Source of the DNA: Comamonas odontotermitis
GTDB lineage: Bacteria; Pseudomonadota; Gammaproteobacteria; Burkholderiales; Burkholderiaceae_C
DNA: 64,000 nt
Direction: 5' to 3'
Assembly (NCBI RefSeq): GCF_020080045.1
Contig: NZ_CP083451.1
Coordinates: 310,001-374,000, forward strand
Below, one piece after another: positions 51,701 through 60,332 of the stretch. The notes under the pieces were generated by a model. It searched no databases, was not told the origin of the DNA, and worked only from the letters and a program-made list of their open reading frames with translations. The first letter of the stretch is position 1; each line of letters begins with the position of its first letter. The translations under genes were made by a program, and so were the position numbers.

Positions 51701-54514
51701 GGCGATAGCACCAAGATCACTGTAGAACCATCGATCACGGTAACGGCTACCTGCGATTCGAGTGGTGTCCACACCACCACTTTCACCCCTCCATCCGGTG
51801 GCAGCCTGAGTGGCATGATTGCTGGTGAAAACTGCACATTCGCCGAGGCCTACAGTGGTCAGGTACTCAGCGGTGGTTACACCATGACTGGCAGCGGTAC
51901 GTTCAACCCAAGCAGCCTTGCCTTGGTGGCAGGCAGCAATGCATTGAGCGTGACCAACACCATCACGGCTCCAGCGCAGATGGATCTGAAGCTTGTTAAA
52001 ACCATTACCAGTAGCGGCCCCTACAAGGCAGGCAGCACGGTGACGTTCCAGTTGGTGGCAACGAACACTGGCCCGGGCGTGGCGCAAGCGGCGATTGTGG
52101 TCAAGGATCAGTTGCCAACAGGACTGACTGCTGTGGGTGCAACGGGCCCGAACTGGACCTGCTCGCCTCAAACTGGAGCAGCGGTGGAGATCACCTGCAC
52201 CCGCTCTGGCGCGGCTGGCACCTTGGCTGCGGGCGCGAATGCAGAGCCCATTACTGTGACTGCCACCATTGACAACAACGTAGACGCGAACACTACGACC
52301 AGCCTTAAAAACCTGGCCAAAGTGCAGCCTGCTGCCAATGAGACGCTGACCGAAACCAATCCTGTTGGTACCACCAACAATGGCTATGAGGACGGCAACT
52401 CGGCCACAGGCTCGAACAACGACACTGGCGTAGATGTCAACTTGGCCCCCGTGTACTCGCTGGGTAACCGTGTGTGGTTTGACACCAGTAACAACGGTGT
52501 TGTTGATGGCACTGAGTTTGGCATTGATGGTGTAACTGTCCAGTTGTGGGCGGCAGATGCCAGTGGCAACCCCACCGGTACAGCGCCCGTAGCGACTGAT
52601 ACCACCCAAAGCAGCGGCTACTACCTGTTCAAGAATCAGTTTGCAGGTGATTACGTGGTCATCATTCCAAGCAGCAACTTCGGTGCAGGCCAAGTGCTGT
52701 CAGGTCTCTATTCCAGTGGCACCAGTCAAGATGCCACAGGAGCACTGACTGACACCATCGCCAGCACTGACACCACTGCTGCAGGTACGAACCATGACCA
52801 CGGTACTCTGATGATTGCTGCCTCTGGCAGTGTTCCGGCAGCCAGCATCAAGAGTGGCTTGTATACCTTGGGTGCAGGCCAGCCAACGGGCGAAGACGGC
52901 AACGTGACGCCCGGACGCACCGACACCACGCTCGACAACCAGTCCAACCTGACGGCTGACTTCGGCTTCTACAGCATGGCAATTGGCAATAAGGTATTTA
53001 TGGACAGTGGTGCTGGAGGAGGCGTTGCCAATAACGGCGTCCTGGACGGAACCGAGCCACCGGTCATCGGTGCAACGGTGAACCTGTACGTAGATGCCAA
53101 TGACGATGGCGTGCCCGACAGCACAACCGCGCTGGCGACTACCACGACAGATGCCAACGGTAACTACCTGTTCACAGGTCTGCCAGCTGGCAAATACATT
53201 GTGGGTGTCGTGCCTCCTGCAGGCAGCCAGCCCTCAAGCCCAGTCACTGCATCCGGTAACTCGGCAGCGGACGACGGTAAAAACCATGGCAACCCAGCGG
53301 TCGGTGGCACTGTTTACAGCACCACCATCACCCTTGTGCCAGGAGCAAGTCCTACGGGTGAAGCGAATGCGACCGCGACTGCGGCAGCGATAGCGCAGCC
53401 TGGAGGCATTGCTGCCGGCGGTCTGTCGAGTAATCTGCCTGATGCCAATATCAACTCCACCATTGATTTTGGTTTCGTGAGCAATACCATTGACCTGACA
53501 CTTGCCAAGAGCGTGACCAGCACAGGCTCGTACAGCCTGGGTAGCACCGTGACCTTTAACCTCGTTGCCACAAATCTTGGCCCTCAAGCGGCACAAGCGG
53601 CGATCGTGGTGAAGGACCAGCTGCCAGCAGGTCTGACTTTTGTGAGCGCAAGCGGCACCAATTGGACGTGTTTGGCTGGTGGTCAAGTCATCACCTGCAC
53701 CCGTTCGGGAACTGCTGGCACATTGGCGGCAGGCGTGGCAGCAGAAGCGATCACTGTCACGGCCACGGTCAACACCAGTACTCCGGGTAGCTTGGTCAAC
53801 TATGCCCAGGTAAACACGGCTGCCAATGAGACGCTGGTGGAAAGCAATCCGCTTGGCACGACCAACGGCGGTTATGAAGACGGCAACTCGGCCACAGGCT
53901 CGAACAATGATGCAAGTGCCCCTATTACTGTCGACATTCCTAACACCATCGATCTGAAGCTTGTTAAAACCATTACCAGCAGCGGCCCCTACAAGGCTGG
54001 CAGCACGGTGACGTTCCAGCTGGTGGCAACGAACACTGGCCCGGGCGTGGCGCAAGCGGCGATTGTGGTCAAGGATCAGCTGCCAACAGGGCTGACTGCT
54101 GTGAGTGCAACGGGCCCGAACTGGACCTGCTCGCCTCAAACTGGAGCTGCGGTGGAGATCACCTGCACTCGCTCTGGCGCGGCTGGCACCTTGGCTGCAG
54201 GCGCGAATGCAGAGCCCATTACTGTGACTGCGACTATTGATGCTGGTATCAGGGGTGGAAATAGCCTCCAGAACTTCGCAAAGGTATCGCCTGCTGCCAA
54301 TGAAGTCCTTGCCGAAATCAATCCCGTTGGTACAACCAACAATGGTTATGAAGACGGCAATCCTCAGGCAGGCTCCAACAATGACGCCAGTGCAACCGTA
54401 ACGGTTGGGTCTGACGTGCCCGTTGCTCCAGTTCCAGTGCTCAATGCATGGCAATTGATCGCATTGGCTTTGTCGCTCGGCTTCCTGGCAACTGCATTGC
54501 AGCGTCGTCGGTGA
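48704..54514 (+). CDS. Giant DUF11/SdrD-B-repeat surface protein, main part, IPTL-CTERM-like end
   Basis: This open frame of 1936 residues is the continuation of the preceding frame; by homology the coding starts at about 48680, and the GTG at 48704 is nominal. It contains repeated DUF11 domains (LDKTLIIS, VVKAFNSA, LNKTFGNG, VMKVFNPS, LSVEKSVDSS, LKLVKTITSS, LTLAKSVTST). In the middle are two SdrD-B-like domains (LGNRVWFDTSNNGVVDGTEF; IGNKVFMDSGAGGG) with Asp/Asn-rich loops likely to bind calcium. The C-terminus PVLNAWQLIALALSLGFLATALQRRR is an IPTL-CTERM-like sorting signal. It is predicted to be an exosortase-processed surface or secreted adhesin-like protein. Two repeats are nearly identical at DNA level. 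Confidence 0.8.
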   Translation: MQGSVAGSYTNTIPANGLITSEGLTNPSPATAPINVLNDLRLDKTLIISDQDQVSSTDGVAVGTTFTVHLKLTNWSTAARTNASITDNLPSSLVVASVPNVHTTCGGSSTAAPGNSNVTVTGMTVPAANPTIGELGICDIYFNVTVTSAALGQPIVNYVPRTNVHNDQNVLPTFSASASTGPTYDPGPNGDLEAHKAFMTETAYWYNSTPPAPFPAVGQPVYLEIGVLNRFDRNITGGTVTDVLPLGIQVAANLTPGVPYTLVNNVDVQYNSSNWVPPLTGYGPNANATPASTCSNTGVATVTRSATGQDTITYSGWDIDSPATLPSVPTLTNGLRCFVSVKVVAVAPGNYVAAPNTNPVPPNKPYNLIPANTVATDQGVTNNSPKSDTLVVPSNVSVVKAFNSATVTSGTHTARLTIWLRNTSATPETGASLTDTLPVASGWTLAIASPANAFTNCANGVVTNTSNSVTITGATIPGGSTATPGVCYVAIDVTATGTAGATPIINTIPAGALTTSNPGVTNTAPATASLSYLATGLTLNKTFGNGGTALGGQAVPMIIQVDVGADSKTNIAFTDNFPAGLVVAPTPNVSTTCVTADYARAPYAWTDGSQIPYMSTTPATVTASPGAASISLSDAYLIGFTYASTIGGNSSSVCTISVDVVPLTTGNKTNTIPAGAVSSSSGDTNASPTSATLTLQANANVMKVFNPSQVRVNQPYTLTFNIINASAASLSDFIVQDALPAGTTATSIVAGSNTCGGNLSITGGGTGVSLVGPGTNVNANSQCSFVVNMVSSTPGVYTNNSSNLTTTPNTLTHDTTTTVTVTDAIDLSVEKSVDSSTPAPYLSGTSQVRLNLLATNNGPAAAQESIVVKDCLPQGLTYVNASGAGWSCVSQSGPTIFGALTCSAQVVCTRNSGTGVLAAGAAASPIQVTASVDSGASGLLTNYTQVNPASNETLLESNPLGTTNGGYEDGNPAADSNNDAKASITPGAPATITVTKAYSGDSTKITVEPSITVTATCDSSGVHTTTFTPPSGGSLSGMIAGENCTFAEAYSGQVLSGGYTMTGSGTFNPSSLALVAGSNALSVTNTITAPAQMDLKLVKTITSSGPYKAGSTVTFQLVATNTGPGVAQAAIVVKDQLPTGLTAVGATGPNWTCSPQTGAAVEITCTRSGAAGTLAAGANAEPITVTATIDNNVDANTTTSLKNLAKVQPAANETLTETNPVGTTNNGYEDGNSATGSNNDTGVDVNLAPVYSLGNRVWFDTSNNGVVDGTEFGIDGVTVQLWAADASGNPTGTAPVATDTTQSSGYYLFKNQFAGDYVVIIPSSNFGAGQVLSGLYSSGTSQDATGALTDTIASTDTTAAGTNHDHGTLMIAASGSVPAASIKSGLYTLGAGQPTGEDGNVTPGRTDTTLDNQSNLTADFGFYSMAIGNKVFMDSGAGGGVANNGVLDGTEPPVIGATVNLYVDANDDGVPDSTTALATTTTDANGNYLFTGLPAGKYIVGVVPPAGSQPSSPVTASGNSAADDGKNHGNPAVGGTVYSTTITLVPGASPTGEANATATAAAIAQPGGIAAGGLSSNLPDANINSTIDFGFVSNTIDLTLAKSVTSTGSYSLGSTVTFNLVATNLGPQAAQAAIVVKDQLPAGLTFVSASGTNWTCLAGGQVITCTRSGTAGTLAAGVAAEAITVTATVNTSTPGSLVNYAQVNTAANETLVESNPLGTTNGGYEDGNSATGSNNDASAPITVDIPNTIDLKLVKTITSSGPYKAGSTVTFQLVATNTGPGVAQAAIVVKDQLPTGLTAVSATGPNWTCSPQTGAAVEITCTRSGAAGTLAAGANAEPITVTATIDAGIRGGNSLQNFAKVSPAANEVLAEINPVGTTNNGYEDGNPQAGSNNDASATVTVGSDVPVAPVPVLNAWQLIALALSLGFLATALQRRR
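51983..52272 (+). repeat. Near-identical 290-bp internal repeat, copy 1
   Basis: It starts at GATCTGAAGCTTGTTAAAAC and encodes the LKLVKTITSSGPYKAGSTV module. The second copy is at 53951-54240, with only scattered synonymous changes. Such identity far above other repeats points to recent duplication or gene conversion. Confidence 0.8.
53951..54240 (+). repeat. Near-identical 290-bp internal repeat, copy 2
   Basis: This is the second copy of the module at 51983-52272, the last DUF11 domain before the sorting signal. The two copies begin with the same bases and diverge after TGTGACTGC, near the end. Confidence 0.8.
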
Positions 54515-54535
54515 TCATGGGTTGAGATTTTTTGG

Positions 54536-54576
54536 TGCGAACGCTTTCGATAAGTTTTCTTAGCGGGGCGTTCGCA
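54536..54576 (+). terminator. Hairpin after the giant surface gene
   Basis: TGCGAACGC (54536-54544) and GCGTTCGCA (54568-54576) form a perfect nine-pair stem with a 23-base loop, followed by TTAATTA instead of a T run. It is a likely weak terminator or mRNA end stabiliser, located 22 bases after the stop. Confidence 0.45.
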
Positions 54577-54699
54577 TTAATTATCTGTCTTGCCATTGGA
54601 GCGTACGGATAAACCTATGACTTGCTGGGCTGTGTTGGCCGCTCTAAGAGCAGGTACAACAGGTTCTAAGTCGTTATATTTCACTGTTGATTTTAAATT

Positions 54700-56391
54700 A
54701 TGCATTATTTGAAAAATAAATTCCTCATCCCCCAGATGATAGTTCTTGCATTCGCCACAAATGCGTGGTCAAACACATCCACAAAAGACTATTGGGCATC
54801 ATTTCCTACAAATGGGATTGCAGGCAATACAGTAACCGGAACATTTGCCAATGGGAATAGTGTTGTTTTTCAAGATTCAGGAAGCGCAAACACAATATTC
54901 GGGACAACATCTACCAGCGCGCAGGGCTATATCGTTTGGGATACCAGCTACAATACAGCAAGCAATCCTAGCACCACGGGCTATACCAATGCTGCTATCT
55001 GGCCTGCATCGATAAACTCAATTTCTTCTCAATTGGTGAGTAGGGAAAACTCATCCGGCTATGCCATTAAATTCACGCAGCCGGTCAATCAGCCTCGCTT
55101 GGCAATCTATAGTCTAGATATTACAGATGTAAATTTCTCAGGTACCTATAAGGTGGGTGGCACACCTATTACCGGGAGTGACGTTGCTGCCGTTACCAAT
55201 ACCGCTGGGTATTTCAATCTAACCACACTCAGCAGTATTCGCAGCCCGATTGCTGGGGCTGGAAGACCGTCTGAGGGGTGCTTTAATGATTCAACTCGAA
55301 TGTGCATGTATTTGCAATTCAGTGGGCAGTACTCAGAAATTGATTATGTTTCCACCCCCGCTGGTTGGAGCGACGGGGTAGGTTGGCAGGTTGGATATGC
55401 GATTACATTAGTATCGAGCGATTACGTAGGCGCTGCCCTGGCTGGCACTGCTGCCACACCTATCGCCAGTGTCTTTGCCAACAACACAGTGGCCGGAGTG
55501 GTGGCAACCGCGACCAATGCTACGCTTGCTCCGGTTGGAATCTGGCCTACTGGTATTACGCTCAATCCAGATGGATCTGTCAGTACTACGGCTACCGTGC
55601 CTGCAGGCAGCTATCCATTGCAATATCAAATGTGCGACGCGTCTGATCCCACGCACTGTGTGACCTCCAACATCACTTTGAACATTGCGCAAATATCAGC
55701 ACAGCTCGATACGGGAACTGTTCCTGCGGGCGCGGCATCGGTAGCCATTGCCAATGTGCTGTCCAACGATACGACTGATGGGCAGCCATCGACATTGGTT
55801 AATTCGACATTGACTGTGGTCACGGCTGCGTCCAATCCGGGGGTTGTGCTGGATCCAACCACGGGCAAGGTGACTGTTGCAGCCACAGTTCCACCAGGGA
55901 TCTACACGATTACCTACCAATTGTGCGACCAAGGATCTCCGGCAGCTTGCTCTATGACGACAGCTACAGTTACTGTTACAGGCGCAGCCAACCCACTAGC
56001 CGATACAGCGAGTGTCCCCGCCGGCGTAGCCTCTACGCCAATTGCTAATGTGTTGGTCAATGACACGACGGACGGCCAGCCATCGACGCTGACGAACTCG
56101 ACGCTGACGGTGGTAACGCCCGCCTCCCATCCTGGCGTGGTGCTGGATTCGGCAACGGGTATGGTCACCACGACGGCGGCAGTTCCTGCAGGTACCTATA
56201 CCATCGTTTACCAGCTGTGCGACAAGGCGAACCCTCCGGTGTGCGCCACTGCCACGGTGACCGTGACGGTAACGGACAAGAGCGGAGGAAAGGCAACGAA
56301 TGTGCCAACCCTCTCTGAGTATGGCCTGATGATCATGGGCGGCTTGCTGATGGTGTTCGGCATTCCATATATGCGGCGCCGTCGCAAATAA
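54700..56391 (+). CDS. IPTL-CTERM surface/secreted protein with tandem repeats
   Basis: This 563-residue protein has a short signal peptide (FLIPQMIVLAFATNAWS), an N-terminal beta-rich domain of about 230 residues and three tandem repeats of about 90 residues. The repeats carry TVPAGAASVAIANVLSNDTT, PGVVLDPTTGKVTV and YTITYQLCDQ-type motifs, each with a Cys pair. It ends in NVPTLSEYGLMIMGG and a hydrophobic stretch followed by RRRR, a clear IPTL-CTERM sorting signal read by exosortase H-type enzymes. Composition is AT-rich like its neighbour. No ribosome site is obvious before the ATG. Confidence 0.85.
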   Translation: MHYLKNKFLIPQMIVLAFATNAWSNTSTKDYWASFPTNGIAGNTVTGTFANGNSVVFQDSGSANTIFGTTSTSAQGYIVWDTSYNTASNPSTTGYTNAAIWPASINSISSQLVSRENSSGYAIKFTQPVNQPRLAIYSLDITDVNFSGTYKVGGTPITGSDVAAVTNTAGYFNLTTLSSIRSPIAGAGRPSEGCFNDSTRMCMYLQFSGQYSEIDYVSTPAGWSDGVGWQVGYAITLVSSDYVGAALAGTAATPIASVFANNTVAGVVATATNATLAPVGIWPTGITLNPDGSVSTTATVPAGSYPLQYQMCDASDPTHCVTSNITLNIAQISAQLDTGTVPAGAASVAIANVLSNDTTDGQPSTLVNSTLTVVTAASNPGVVLDPTTGKVTVAATVPPGIYTITYQLCDQGSPAACSMTTATVTVTGAANPLADTASVPAGVASTPIANVLVNDTTDGQPSTLTNSTLTVVTPASHPGVVLDSATGMVTTTAAVPAGTYTIVYQLCDKANPPVCATATVTVTVTDKSGGKATNVPTLSEYGLMIMGGLLMVFGIPYMRRRRK

Positions 56392-56418
56392 AATCTGCCG
56401 AGAAAATCCGCTGATTGA

Positions 56419-56450
56419 AAGGCCAGTCTCTCGACTGGCCTTCTTCATTT
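56419..56450 (+). terminator. Terminator after the second IPTL-CTERM gene
   Basis: AAGGCCAGTC (56419-56428), loop TCTC and GACTGGCCTT (56433-56442) make a perfect ten-pair stem followed by CTTCATTT. It closes the surface-protein island. Confidence 0.75.
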
Positions 56451-56616
56451 CGGACCATGGCTTCGTTCACCCATGTTGCGAATTCTTTGCTTCAGGCCAT
56501 GGATTTTCTGTTGCAGCGTACTGTGCAATGCAGCCGCGTGCGGGGGGAGTCTGGCATGCCCCGGATCACGCGATGGCTGCGCTCTTTGCGCAGTGCATTG
56601 CCCGTGTGATCATGTG

Positions 56617-57621
56617 CTAGGCCCGCCGCCCCTGCGGCCACAGGTGCGCAGGATCGTTGTACCCGGGCGTTGATGGATGGCCTGGGCTGACCAGCCTGCT
56701 GATGAGGCGTTCGTCTTCCACCGTTATCTGGTAATCCAGCGCGGGCAGGTAGTCCTGCCACTGCTGCAGGGTACGCGGGCCGGCGATGACGGCGCTGATG
56801 GCCTGGTGGGCCAGCACCCAGGCGGTGGCAAACTGTGCGGCGCTGATGCCTTGATGCTGGGCGTGCTGCTGCACCTGCTGCGCGATCAGCAGGGATTCGG
56901 GGCGGAACTCGGTCTGCATGATGCGCGTATCGTTGCGACCGGCACGGCTGTCCTTGGGCGGCTCCATGCCCGGCTGGTACTTGCCGCTGAGCACGCCGCG
57001 CGCAATTGGGCTGAAGGGCACGACGCCGATGCCGAAATGCTGGCATGCGGGCAGGATGTCGGTCTCGGGCATGCGGTTGAGCAGGTTGTAGTATGGCTGG
57101 CACACCACGGGCGGCGGCAGGCCGATCTGGCGGGCGATGAACACGGCCTCTGCAATGCGCCAGCCGCGGAAGTTGGATATGCCCCAGTAGAGAATCTTGC
57201 CGCTGTCGATCAGGTGTTTGAGGGCGTACAGGGGCTCTTCCAGATTCAGCCCGGCGCGGTCGCGGTGCAGGTAGAGGATGTCGATGCGGTCGGTCTGCAG
57301 GCGCTGCAGGCTGGCCTCTACTTCGCGCAGCATCCAGGCGCGCGAGTAGTAGCCCTGGTTGGGCTTATCGCCCATGGTGTTGCCCAGTTTGGTGGCCAGC
57401 ACCCAGTCATCGCGCTGGCCTTGCAGCAGGCGGCCCACCATGCTTTCGGAGGCGCCCTTGCTGTAGATGTCGGCAGTGTCGATGAAGTTGACGCCGCGTT
57501 CGCGCGCATCGGCCACGATGGCGGCAGCCTCCTGCGCATCGATCTGGTCGGCAAACATCATGGTGCCCAGGCACAGGGCAGAAACCTGAAGCGGGCTGGC
57601 GCCGAGTTGGCGGTAGTGCAT
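56617..57621 (-). CDS. Aldo/keto reductase
   Basis: This 334-residue (beta/alpha)8 enzyme has the catalytic tetrad elements Asp/Tyr in FIDTADIYSKG, Lys in ATKLGN and His in LYLHRDR. The C-terminal NADPH-binding region (AVIAGPRTLQQWQDYL) is present. It reduces aldehydes or ketones with NADPH; the physiological substrate is unknown. The ATG at 57621 has AAAGGG six bases upstream and fits the family start (YRQLGASPLQVSALCLGTM); a longer reading exists. An inverted-repeat element lies just upstream, between it and the FHA gene. Confidence 0.9.
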   Translation of the reverse strand: MHYRQLGASPLQVSALCLGTMMFADQIDAQEAAAIVADARERGVNFIDTADIYSKGASESMVGRLLQGQRDDWVLATKLGNTMGDKPNQGYYSRAWMLREVEASLQRLQTDRIDILYLHRDRAGLNLEEPLYALKHLIDSGKILYWGISNFRGWRIAEAVFIARQIGLPPPVVCQPYYNLLNRMPETDILPACQHFGIGVVPFSPIARGVLSGKYQPGMEPPKDSRAGRNDTRIMQTEFRPESLLIAQQVQQHAQHQGISAAQFATAWVLAHQAISAVIAGPRTLQQWQDYLPALDYQITVEDERLISRLVSPGHPSTPGYNDPAHLWPQGRRA

Positions 57622-57704
57622 GGCAATCCCTTTGGCAAATGGTGGGACTATCGTAGCCATGCACGGCGCCCCTGTCTGTCGCTTGGGGTGTGCAGGCAGT
57701 ACGT

Positions 57705-57772
57705 CTCAGAACGTGTTCACGATCTCCTCGCGCCGCGACCGTGCTGCGTAGAGATCGTAAACGCGTTCTCAG
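57705..57772. mobile_element. Short inverted-repeat element (68 bp) at the FHA gene end
   Basis: CTCAGAACGTGTTCACGATCTC (57705-57726; core AGAACGTGTTCACGATCT) is mirrored by 57751-57772, whose reverse reads CTGAGAACGCGTTTACGATC and then TC. Three mismatches separate the 22-base arms, with a 24-base loop between them. A single matching arm occurs at 25038. The FHA gene stop codon lies inside the right arm. It probably acts as a terminator and may be mobile. Confidence 0.65.
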
Positions 57773-58866
57773 TCGAGGCCGCTGTCTTCCTCCGCGCCAT
57801 CTTCGTCTTCGTCCTTTTCCAGCTGGCTGCGGGTCTGCAACTGCTGGCGGATGGAATCCGTGTCCTGCACGAAGCGGTCCACCGGTACAGTGGGCGCCAT
57901 GCGCCACTGCGGCGGCATGAGGTTGGACATGTACAGTCCGTCACCCAGGCGCTTTTGCGATTGCCATTGCAGGCCCAGCTTGGCGCCCACGCCCAGCACC
58001 AGCAGGCTCAGCATGGCGATGGCAAGCGTGCGGCTGCCCACCTGGGTTGCCGCGCGCAGGTGGAACCACAGCACTACCACCAGCAAGGCGATGGCCACGC
58101 TGGAGTCAAACCGCGACAGCAGCGGCATCGACAATGCAAATGCGCCGGCTGACAGCAGCTTGCCCACCAGCGCCGTGGTCACCATGCCGACCGAGGCGAT
58201 GCAGACATGGCGCCAGAAGGCGGTGGCTCCCGTGAACAGCTTGCCCATCAGCGACCAGAGAAGAGACCACACCAGCAGGCCGCCAAACAGCCACAGCAGC
58301 ATGGATGGCAACTGGCGCGCCATGGTTCCGGTCTCGGTGGCGCCCAGCCAGGTCTCCAGCGCTGCCAGCAGGGCAAGCGCTACCAGCGCAAAGGCCGTGA
58401 GCATGCCTTGCGCGCGCGAGAAGGGCCGCCAGCGCTGCGTGGGTGCCAATGGTTGCGCCGCGGTGCGCAGCGCCAGTTGTACGCCGCGACCCAGAACGAG
58501 GCGGGTGCCCGGCGTCCAGGTGCAGCGCTCCCCCGCGCTGTAATGGCGCTTGCCCAGCCAGATGCCGTTGACGCTGTCGAGCACTTCGATTTCGTACTGG
58601 CCATCGCCGCTGCGGTGCAGGCGCACATGCTCGGGCGCGATGCTGGTGTCGGTCAGCACCAGATCGGCGGTGGCGGCGCGGCCAATGGTGCAGGGCCAGG
58701 CAAACACCGGCAGCGCGAGCGCCAGGCGGTGGCCGCGTTCCACCAGTTCCAGCACGGCGCCTTCGGGCGGCGCAGCGGCGGGCTGCGCGGGGGCTGCGGC
58801 ATCCAGGGCCGCCATTTCGGTATCGGGCGCGACTTCGGTCAGCTCGGGGTAATCGTGTTCGCTCAT
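57769..58866 (-). CDS. FHA-domain membrane protein
   Basis: This 365-residue protein has an N-terminal FHA domain at about residues 50-130 (CTIGRAATADLVLTDTSIAPEHVRLHR, LDSVNGIWLGK) followed by about six membrane segments and a charged tail. FHA domains bind phosphothreonine, so it is a likely phosphosignal reader at the inner membrane. Its start overlaps the stop of the upstream protease gene as ATGA. The stop codon falls in an inverted-repeat element, so the acidic tail (EKDEDEDGAEEDSGLD) may be partly repeat-shaped. No kinase gene is adjacent. Confidence 0.85.
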   Translation of the reverse strand: MSEHDYPELTEVAPDTEMAALDAAAPAQPAAAPPEGAVLELVERGHRLALALPVFAWPCTIGRAATADLVLTDTSIAPEHVRLHRSGDGQYEIEVLDSVNGIWLGKRHYSAGERCTWTPGTRLVLGRGVQLALRTAAQPLAPTQRWRPFSRAQGMLTAFALVALALLAALETWLGATETGTMARQLPSMLLWLFGGLLVWSLLWSLMGKLFTGATAFWRHVCIASVGMVTTALVGKLLSAGAFALSMPLLSRFDSSVAIALLVVVLWFHLRAATQVGSRTLAIAMLSLLVLGVGAKLGLQWQSQKRLGDGLYMSNLMPPQWRMAPTVPVDRFVQDTDSIRQQLQTRSQLEKDEDEDGAEEDSGLD

Positions 58867-60332
58867 CGCGCACTCTCACTGGAAAAACCTTGCAGGAAAT
58901 GGCTGGCCAGGCGCTGGGCGTTGTCAAAACTGACGGCGCTCACGTTCAGCCTGCCCAGTACGCCCTGGCGCGGCTGGTCTACCGAGACGGCCAGCACGGT
59001 CAGGTCGTACAGGCCGCTGAACTTGCGGTAGGCCGACATGCAGACCACGGCGCGCAGTGGCAGTTTGGCGTCGCCCGCGACAAAGTCTTCGCGGCATTCA
59101 AAGCCGGTGCGCACGCGGTTGCCGCGCTTGCGCATGGGCTCGTTGGCAAAGCTCTGGCTATAGGTGTTGGCAAACTGCCAGGGATTCAGGCGCGGGGCGT
59201 CGTAGGCCTCGTAGCGCAGCCCCAGGCCGCCCACATCGCCGTCGCCGGTAAAGACTTCGCTGTCGATGCGGCACTGGCTGCGCTCGAAATCGAACAGCGA
59301 TTCGCTGCGTCGCTCGCGGCCATCGCCCCAGCAGCGGGCCAGGCTCTCCGATGGCACAGGCACGCGGTAAGGGCCGTAGCGCTCGGTGCGCGCCGGGCCT
59401 GCGAGCAGCCGGTCGGTCAGGGCCTGCTGGTGTTCGGTGAGCTGGCGGGTCAGCTCGGCATGCAGCGCGCCTTTGACGGGTTCTGCACCGCGGCTGCGCG
59501 CGAGCAGCTGCTCGACAAATTCCACCGGTACCAGAAAGCTCACCTGCTCGGCGCCCAGGCGCTTGGCCACGTTCACGCCCACCACGCGGCCCTGGGTGTC
59601 GATGGCGGGGCCGCCGCTCATGCCGGGGTTGAGCGTGCCGCCAAAGAAGATGCGGGGGTAGAAGCTGCGCTGCACCAGGCCGTTGTAGGTGCCTTCGGTG
59701 ATGGCAAAGCCCACATCGAGCGGGTTGCCCAGCGAAAAGATGCGCTCGCCGCCGTTCAGCGGGTTGTTGGCGGGCCGCAGCGAAAGTGCGCCGTGGTGGG
59801 GAGCGTTGCCGTCCTTGTCTGCCTTGGCAATGCGCAGCAGGGCGAGGTCGTGCAGGGCATCCACGGCCAGCAGCTGCACGGGGGCTTCCTTGCCATCGAC
59901 GGCCACCAGCACGGCCCGGTGGCGTTCGGGCTCCAGCGCCAGCTGGCTGATCACATGGTAGTTGGTGATGAGCAGGCCATCGGCTGATACGAAAAAGCCC
60001 GATCCGGTGCTGCTTTGCGTGTTGGTCTGGCGCCGCAGGGTGCGGATCTGCACGAGTTTGTCGCGCGCGGCCATGTAGGCCTGCTGGGCGTCGGGCGAGG
60101 GCGGCGGCAACGGTGCATCAGCGACCGAAACGGCCGGGCGAGATGGTGGCTGGGCGGTTGCTGCAGCTGCCGCGTCCGCAGGCGCAGCCTGCGGGTGGGC
60201 GGCGGTAGGGGCCGGTTGCGCGGTGTTGGCCAGCGGCGTGGCGGCTTCGGCCTGGGGCTGCGCCATGGTGGGGCCTGCCAGCAGCGCAGCCAGTATACCG
60301 GCCAAGCAGTTGATTCGGGTCAAGGATGTCAT
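58863..60332 (-). CDS. Secreted trypsin-like serine protease (S1C/DegP-like)
   Basis: This 489-residue protein has a signal peptide (CLAGILAALLAGPTMAQ), an Ala/Pro-rich linker and a trypsin-like domain. Catalytic His is in ITNYHVIS, Asp in HDLALLRI and Ser in PGMSGGPAID. No PDZ domain is evident; a unique domain of roughly 200 residues with several Cys follows (ARCWGDGRERRSESLF, GFECREDFVA). The start overlaps the DNA glycosylase stop and its stop overlaps the FHA gene, so three genes are coupled. Its role might be processing or quality control in the periplasm. Confidence 0.87.
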   Translation of the reverse strand: MTSLTRINCLAGILAALLAGPTMAQPQAEAATPLANTAQPAPTAAHPQAAPADAAAAATAQPPSRPAVSVADAPLPPPSPDAQQAYMAARDKLVQIRTLRRQTNTQSSTGSGFFVSADGLLITNYHVISQLALEPERHRAVLVAVDGKEAPVQLLAVDALHDLALLRIAKADKDGNAPHHGALSLRPANNPLNGGERIFSLGNPLDVGFAITEGTYNGLVQRSFYPRIFFGGTLNPGMSGGPAIDTQGRVVGVNVAKRLGAEQVSFLVPVEFVEQLLARSRGAEPVKGALHAELTRQLTEHQQALTDRLLAGPARTERYGPYRVPVPSESLARCWGDGRERRSESLFDFERSQCRIDSEVFTGDGDVGGLGLRYEAYDAPRLNPWQFANTYSQSFANEPMRKRGNRVRTGFECREDFVAGDAKLPLRAVVCMSAYRKFSGLYDLTVLAVSVDQPRQGVLGRLNVSAVSFDNAQRLASHFLQGFSSESAR

